NCBI GenBank assembly: GCA_002315315.1
Contig: DCGT01000046.1
Span: 36,654-79,832 of the forward strand
From: Faecalibacterium sp. UBA1771
GTDB lineage: Bacteria > Bacillota > Clostridia > Oscillospirales > Ruminococcaceae
Direction: 5' to 3'
Length of the DNA stretch: 43,179 nucleotides
The notes beneath the pieces are model-generated. The model was given only the letters and a program-made list of their open reading frames with translations, did not search any database and was not told the DNA's origin. How positions within the stretch are numbered: position 1 is the first letter of the stretch; each line of letters begins with the position of its first letter. The position numbers and the translations under genes are program-made. Of this stretch, positions 39,759 through 43,179 are shown in pieces.

Positions 39759-40934
39759 ATGGTACAGGATTTCTATAAGAATCCGATAACTGCTGCCCAG
39801 CTTTTGTATTTCCATAAGCCGGATAAAAACGTTGTTCTTACCGTCAGAATGGATGCAAATACAAAGGGCGTTTCCCCCGGTACGTCGGACAATGCAAAGG
39901 TGTACGATGCCATTCCCGCTATCAAGATTCAGGATAATGGCGACGTAACCTTCCGCTATTTCGCTCCCAACGCAAAGAAGGTCGAGGTTGCAGGCTGCGG
40001 CGGCTATTTCAGCGACGAGCGCAACGAGATGACCAAGGGCGAGGATGGCTGGTGGAGTGTTACCGTTTCAGGCATCAAGCCCGGCTTCCACAACCACAAA
40101 TACTGGGTCGACGGCAACCTTATGGTTAACCCGGATGCTCAGGTAGGCTACGGCTGGTTCTATCCCATCAATGTTTTCGATCTTCCCGGCGAAGAGGACG
40201 GCTTCTGGATGCTCAACGATGTTCCTCACGGCGATGTCCGTATGGAGCTTTACAAATCCTCCGTCACCGGTCGCACAAAGTGTGCGTGGGTCTACACTCC
40301 GGCAGGATACGACGACAGCGACAAGCGTTATCCCGTTATGTATATTCAGCACGGAGTCGGCGAGAACGAAATGGGCTGGGTATGGCAGGGTCATCTCAAC
40401 CTTATTGCCGATAATATGATCGCCGAGGGCAAAGCCGAGGAAATGATTATAGTTATGAACTGCGGCTATGCTTTTGAAGAGGGCAAGGACTATACCTTCT
40501 TCCCGGGTGATTTCGACACCGAGCTTACGCATGACTGCATACCCCATATCGATTCTCACTACCGCACGCTGACCGACCGCAAGCACCGTGCTATGGCAGG
40601 TCTGTCGCTCGGCTCCTCTCAGGCGTTTGCAATCGCTCTCAAGCACAGAGATTTGTTTGCCAATCTCGGCGTATTCTCCGGCGGCTTCCCCATTGTCCGC
40701 AACGAATACGACTACACCGATTACTTTAACGATCCCGAAACCTTCAATTCCGAATTTGACGTAATGCTGTTCACGGGCGGCGACGATGAAGGCTACAATG
40801 AGCGCACCGCTCCCGTAGTGGCTGAAAAGCAGGCGCTCGGACTCAACGTCAAGGGCTACCATCACCCCGGCTTCCATGTATGGGATGTTTGGAGATTCAG
40901 CGCCCGTGAATTCCTCGGATTGCTCTTCAAGTAA
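39759..40934 (+). CDS. CE1-type esterase with N-terminal E-set/CBM48-like domain (copy 1)
   Basis: This 391-residue protein has the layout of bacterial feruloyl/acetyl-xylan esterases. An Ig-like E-set domain (~50-140: DVTFRYFAPNAKKVEVAG, then GWWSVTV) is followed by an alpha/beta-hydrolase of the esterase D/CE1 family. RYPVMYIQHGVGENEMGW gives the oxyanion region. GLSLGSSQA carries the nucleophile Ser, and YHHPGFHVWDVWR near the end the catalytic His. There is no signal peptide, so it works in the cytoplasm, probably on imported acylated oligosaccharides. A paralogue starts 15 bases downstream. Codons here are visibly more C-ending than in neighbouring genes, suggesting high expression. Confidence 0.88.
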   Translation: MVQDFYKNPITAAQLLYFHKPDKNVVLTVRMDANTKGVSPGTSDNAKVYDAIPAIKIQDNGDVTFRYFAPNAKKVEVAGCGGYFSDERNEMTKGEDGWWSVTVSGIKPGFHNHKYWVDGNLMVNPDAQVGYGWFYPINVFDLPGEEDGFWMLNDVPHGDVRMELYKSSVTGRTKCAWVYTPAGYDDSDKRYPVMYIQHGVGENEMGWVWQGHLNLIADNMIAEGKAEEMIIVMNCGYAFEEGKDYTFFPGDFDTELTHDCIPHIDSHYRTLTDRKHRAMAGLSLGSSQAFAIALKHRDLFANLGVFSGGFPIVRNEYDYTDYFNDPETFNSEFDVMLFTGGDDEGYNERTAPVVAEKQALGLNVKGYHHPGFHVWDVWRFSAREFLGLLFK

Positions 40935-40948
40935 GGGAGGAAATTAAG

Positions 40949-42106
40949 ATGATAAGAAAAGAAATATTAGAGAATCAGGCTCTCACCGAGCACGCATTGT
41001 TTTTTGACGATCCCCATCGCGAGCTTATCCGTGAAACCGACGCCAACGGTCGTCCGAACGGTCGCTTTATCAACATTCCCAAGGGCGTAGAGGTCAAGGA
41101 AAACGGAGATGTAGAGTTCGCTTTCCATGCACCCGACGCCAAGAGCGTGCAGGTTTGCGGCGCAGGCGGCAGCTTCCCCGAGGAAATGCACGAAATGGTC
41201 AAGGGCGACGACGGTTGGTGGCGCTGCACGGTCAAGGATCTCGACTCCGCCTTCCACTTCTGCAATTTCTTTGTCGACGGCACACGCTGCCTCAACCCGT
41301 ATATGCCCTACGGCTACGGCTACGGCAGGACAATGAACTTCTTTGAGCTGCCCGACAAATACAGCAATTTTTATCTGCTTCAGGACGTTCCTCACGGCGC
41401 AGTCCGTATGAACTATTTCTATTCCGAAACGGTTAAGGATTGGCGCTCCTGCTTCGTCTATACCCCTGCAAGCTACGAAACAGATCGTGACAGACGTTAT
41501 CCCGTACTCTATCTCCAGCACGGCGGCGGTGAAGCCGAGAGCTGCTGGGTATGGCAGGGTAAGATAAACTATATTATGGATAACCTCATTGCCGACGGTC
41601 AGTGCGAGGAAATGATAGTCGTAATGAACTGCGGCTATGTTTATCCTCCCGATGAGGACCTCGGACCTAACAAGCTGGTTTCACCGGTTGAGAAGCTGAT
41701 TGCCAACGACAGCGTACCGTTCATCGACAAGAAGTACCGCACCGTTGCCGACCGTCATCACAGAGCGGTTGCCGGTTTTTCAATGGGTGGCGGACAGACT
41801 CTGAACACCGTTCTGAGCTATCCCGAGCTGTTTGCCAACGCCGGTGTTTTCAGCGCTCCTTCTATCCGCACCGATCGAGAGGATAAGCTCGGACTGCTGG
41901 ACAGCCCCGAGAAGTTCAATGAGAACTTCGACCTGTTCTTCGTCAACGCCGGTGAATATGAGCCTGCGGGACCCGCGCTCAGAGAGCAGACCAGACAGAT
42001 GAGAGCAGACGGCTTCAAGCTCGTTTTCTGCGCATCTCCCGGATATCATGAGTGGGCACCGTGGCGCTACGGTGTTGCCGAGTTTGCCAAGCGTCTGTTC
42101 AAATAA
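40949..42106 (+). CDS. CE1-type esterase with N-terminal E-set/CBM48-like domain (copy 2)
   Basis: This 385-residue paralogue of the preceding gene has the same two domains. The E-set domain (~50-135) has DVEFAFHAPDAKSVQVCG and GWWRCTV. The hydrolase has RYPVLYLQHGGGEAESCW, then GFSMGGGQT with the nucleophile Ser, and SPGYHEWAPWR with the catalytic His. It also lacks a signal peptide. GGGAGGAAA lies about six bases before the ATG. It differs from copy 1 around the acid-residue loop and nucleophile elbow (SMGG versus SLGS), so the two may prefer different acyl groups. A clear terminator follows. Confidence 0.88.
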   Translation: MIRKEILENQALTEHALFFDDPHRELIRETDANGRPNGRFINIPKGVEVKENGDVEFAFHAPDAKSVQVCGAGGSFPEEMHEMVKGDDGWWRCTVKDLDSAFHFCNFFVDGTRCLNPYMPYGYGYGRTMNFFELPDKYSNFYLLQDVPHGAVRMNYFYSETVKDWRSCFVYTPASYETDRDRRYPVLYLQHGGGEAESCWVWQGKINYIMDNLIADGQCEEMIVVMNCGYVYPPDEDLGPNKLVSPVEKLIANDSVPFIDKKYRTVADRHHRAVAGFSMGGGQTLNTVLSYPELFANAGVFSAPSIRTDREDKLGLLDSPEKFNENFDLFFVNAGEYEPAGPALREQTRQMRADGFKLVFCASPGYHEWAPWRYGVAEFAKRLFK

Positions 42107-42136
42107 ACGGTCGCTTTATATTTCAGACAACAGAAT

Positions 42137-42178
42137 AAAAAAGATACGGCAGTTCCTCGGTTCTGCCGTATCTTTTTT
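42137..42178. terminator. Terminator of the tandem esterase operon
   Basis: AAAAAAGATACGGCAG (42137-42152) is exactly complementary to CTGCCGTATCTTTTTT (42163-42178) with a 10-base loop, giving T-runs on both strands. Confidence 0.92.
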
Positions 42179-42209
42179 ATTCGTCAGTATACCGTACCGC
42201 TCTCCGAAT

Positions 42210-42235
42210 AAAAAAGACCCGCATTTCTGCGGGTC
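42210..42235 (-). terminator. Terminator of metQ
   Basis: GACCCGCA (42216-42223) pairs with TGCGGGTC (42228-42235), four-base loop; on the minus strand six T follow directly. It lies 20 bases after the metQ stop. Confidence 0.9.
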
Positions 42236-42255
42236 ATGGTATTATGTACTGTTCT

Positions 42256-43074
42256 TTAAAACACGGGGACAACTGCTCCGTCATAGGACTCTTCCATAAA
42301 CTTTCTGATTTCTTCGGTCTGAAGCGCCTTTACAAGAGCCTGAATCTTATCGAGATTTTCGTTTCCTTCCTTAACGGCGATAAGGTTAGCATAGTACTGT
42401 GCGGCGTCGCCGGAAGCATCCTCAATTGCAAGAGCATCGTTGATGTCGAGATTAGCCTGAAGGGCATAGTTTCCGTTGATAACCGCGACTGTTCCCTCGT
42501 CTGAGTTGGCGAGCTGTGCGGGAACGGTATCTGCCTGAATAGCCTGAATGTCAAATCCTCCGTCATCGGCGATATCGAGGGTTGTAACGCCTTCCTCTAC
42601 GGTTGCACCGTCGGCGAGCTTGATAAGACCCTCCTGCTGAAGAAGGAATAATGCTCTTGTTTCGTTGGAATCATCGGCGGGAACAAGGATCGTCGCACCG
42701 ACGGCAATATCCTTTACATCGGAAACACCGTTTCCGTACAGACCGAACGGCTCATAGTGAATGAGAGCGGCGGAAACGAGGTGGGTTCCGTTGGACTCAT
42801 TAAAGCTGTTAAGGTAGGGGGTGTGCTGGAAATAGTTGGCGTCGAGAGAACCATCCTCAAGGGCGGTGTTGGGCAGGACATAGTCATCATAAACGACGAT
42901 GTCGAGAGTGTAGCCCTCTTTAGCAAGAACATCTTTTACCTGCTCGAGGATTTCCGCGTGCGGGGTAGAGCTTGCACCGATAACGATGGTGCTGTCGGAC
43001 TTTTTCTTTCCGCAGCCTGCGAAAAGGGAAAGGGATAATACGAGTACAAGAACAAGTGCGAGTGCTTTTTTCAT
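42256..43074 (-). CDS. metQ: MetQ/NlpA-family methionine ABC transporter substrate-binding lipoprotein
   Basis: This is the extracellular methionine-binding lipoprotein of the MetNIQ importer. The 272-residue length is typical. The signal MKKALALVLV ends in lipobox LFAGC with Cys at residue 21. Family signatures are TIVIGASSTPHAEIL, VVYDDYVLPNTALEDGSLDANYFQHTPYL (seen as two stretches around YDDYVLPN and DANYFQH), and GATILVPADDSNETRALFLLQQEGLIKL, also split. GGAG lies eight bases before the ATG. The ATPase and permease (metN, metI) are not in the window and would be expected beyond the right edge. Binding of other D/L amino acids or dipeptides by some NlpA members cannot be excluded. Confidence 0.93.
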   Translation of the reverse strand: MKKALALVLVLVLSLSLFAGCGKKKSDSTIVIGASSTPHAEILEQVKDVLAKEGYTLDIVVYDDYVLPNTALEDGSLDANYFQHTPYLNSFNESNGTHLVSAALIHYEPFGLYGNGVSDVKDIAVGATILVPADDSNETRALFLLQQEGLIKLADGATVEEGVTTLDIADDGGFDIQAIQADTVPAQLANSDEGTVAVINGNYALQANLDINDALAIEDASGDAAQYYANLIAVKEGNENLDKIQALVKALQTEEIRKFMEESYDGAVVPVF

Positions 43075-43093
43075 TTTCTTTTCTCCTTTATAT

Positions 43094-43112
43094 AATATCG
43101 AAACACGATATT
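43094..43112. promoter_or_regulatory. Short inverted repeat upstream of metQ
   Basis: AATATCG (43094-43100) and CGATATT (43106-43112) with a 5-base spacer, about 20 bases before the metQ start. It could be an operator half-site pair, or chance in AT-rich DNA. Confidence 0.3.
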
Positions 43113-43141
43113 TTTACAATGCGTCAGCCGTATACTGTCCG

Positions 43142-43179
43142 GCTATATAATATTTATTCGCGAATAAATATTATATAGC
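43142..43179. repeat. 38-bp perfect palindrome ending at the window edge
   Basis: The last 38 bases form a gapless palindrome centred between 43160 and 43161 (TTCG|CGAA), starting GCTATATAAT and ending ATTATATAGC. It is AT-rich apart from the centre. It may be a real operator or cruciform, or a fold-back at an assembly end. Confidence 0.85.

Noticed and set aside
43075..43179. SAM or other methionine riboswitch upstream of metQ
   Set aside because: Only about 100 bases are available and none of the conserved SAM-I/S-box core is visible; the leader of the operon may lie beyond the edge.

Overview
The window looks like a chromosomal segment of a Gram-positive anaerobe of the Clostridia (Bacillota), most like Oscillospiraceae/Ruminococcaceae. 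The evidence is AddAB recombination instead of RecBCD, a MurT/GatD-type pair, a T-box leader, LPXTG-free lipoproteins with short lipoboxes, strong AGGAGG-type ribosome sites, TTGACA/TATAAT promoters and moderate GC. The genus cannot be told from the sequence. The left end cuts through a gene. The right end stops exactly at the end of a 38-bp perfect palindrome, which suggests a contig edge. No tRNA, rRNA, CRISPR array, insertion sequence or phage gene was seen.

Layout. 1-1845 (+): housekeeping run of a TrmN6-like methyltransferase (partial), rsmI and a YfcE-type phosphodiesterase, closed by a terminator. 1859-8296 (-): an envelope cluster read murT, gatD, a NYN/LOTUS protein, a family 2 glycosyltransferase, rfbD, rfbB, then a YczE-type membrane protein. 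The GatD homologue has lost both glutaminase residues. 8572-9276 (-): DUF421 membrane protein. 9365-16100 (+): promoter, three-gene operon and terminator of uncharacterised membrane proteins. Two are paralogues (SRPBCC-like cytoplasmic domain, one membrane helix, four BamE-like modules). The third is a ~1,044-residue protein with six membrane helices, a ~310-residue acidic linker and a ~430-residue basic amphipathic region with 11-residue repeats. 16137-17477 (+): NERD-like membrane protein and a lipoprotein. 17494-24151 (+): addB-addA. 24282-25121 (+): MscS channel. 25222-28413 (+): large cytoplasmic protein of unknown function with an internal duplication.

28515-29258 (-): zinc-ribbon membrane protein with an acidic tail. 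29417-31297 (+): secreted glucosaminidase. 31328-31813 (+): GyrI-like pseudogene with two in-frame UGA codons. 31832-33838 (+): promoter, complete T-box leader and acyl-CoA synthetase. The specifier loop shows GUA (valine), and the antiterminator bulge UGGU matches a tRNA with A73, as in tRNA-Val. This points to valine-starvation control of an acid-activating enzyme, which would fit valine synthesis from isobutyrate by reductive carboxylation. 33910-37205 (-): TIGR04076 protein, CsoR-family regulator with a small partner, and a DUF2975/XRE/DUF4173 membrane-regulator operon. 37447-39518 (-): lipoprotein and a 5'-nucleotidase fragment. 39759-42106 (+): two tandem cytoplasmic CE1-type esterases. 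42256-43074 (-): MetQ lipoprotein.

The main candidates for something new are the 9.4-16.1 kb membrane operon, the valine T-box on an acyl-CoA synthetase, and the divergent MurT with an apparently dead GatD.
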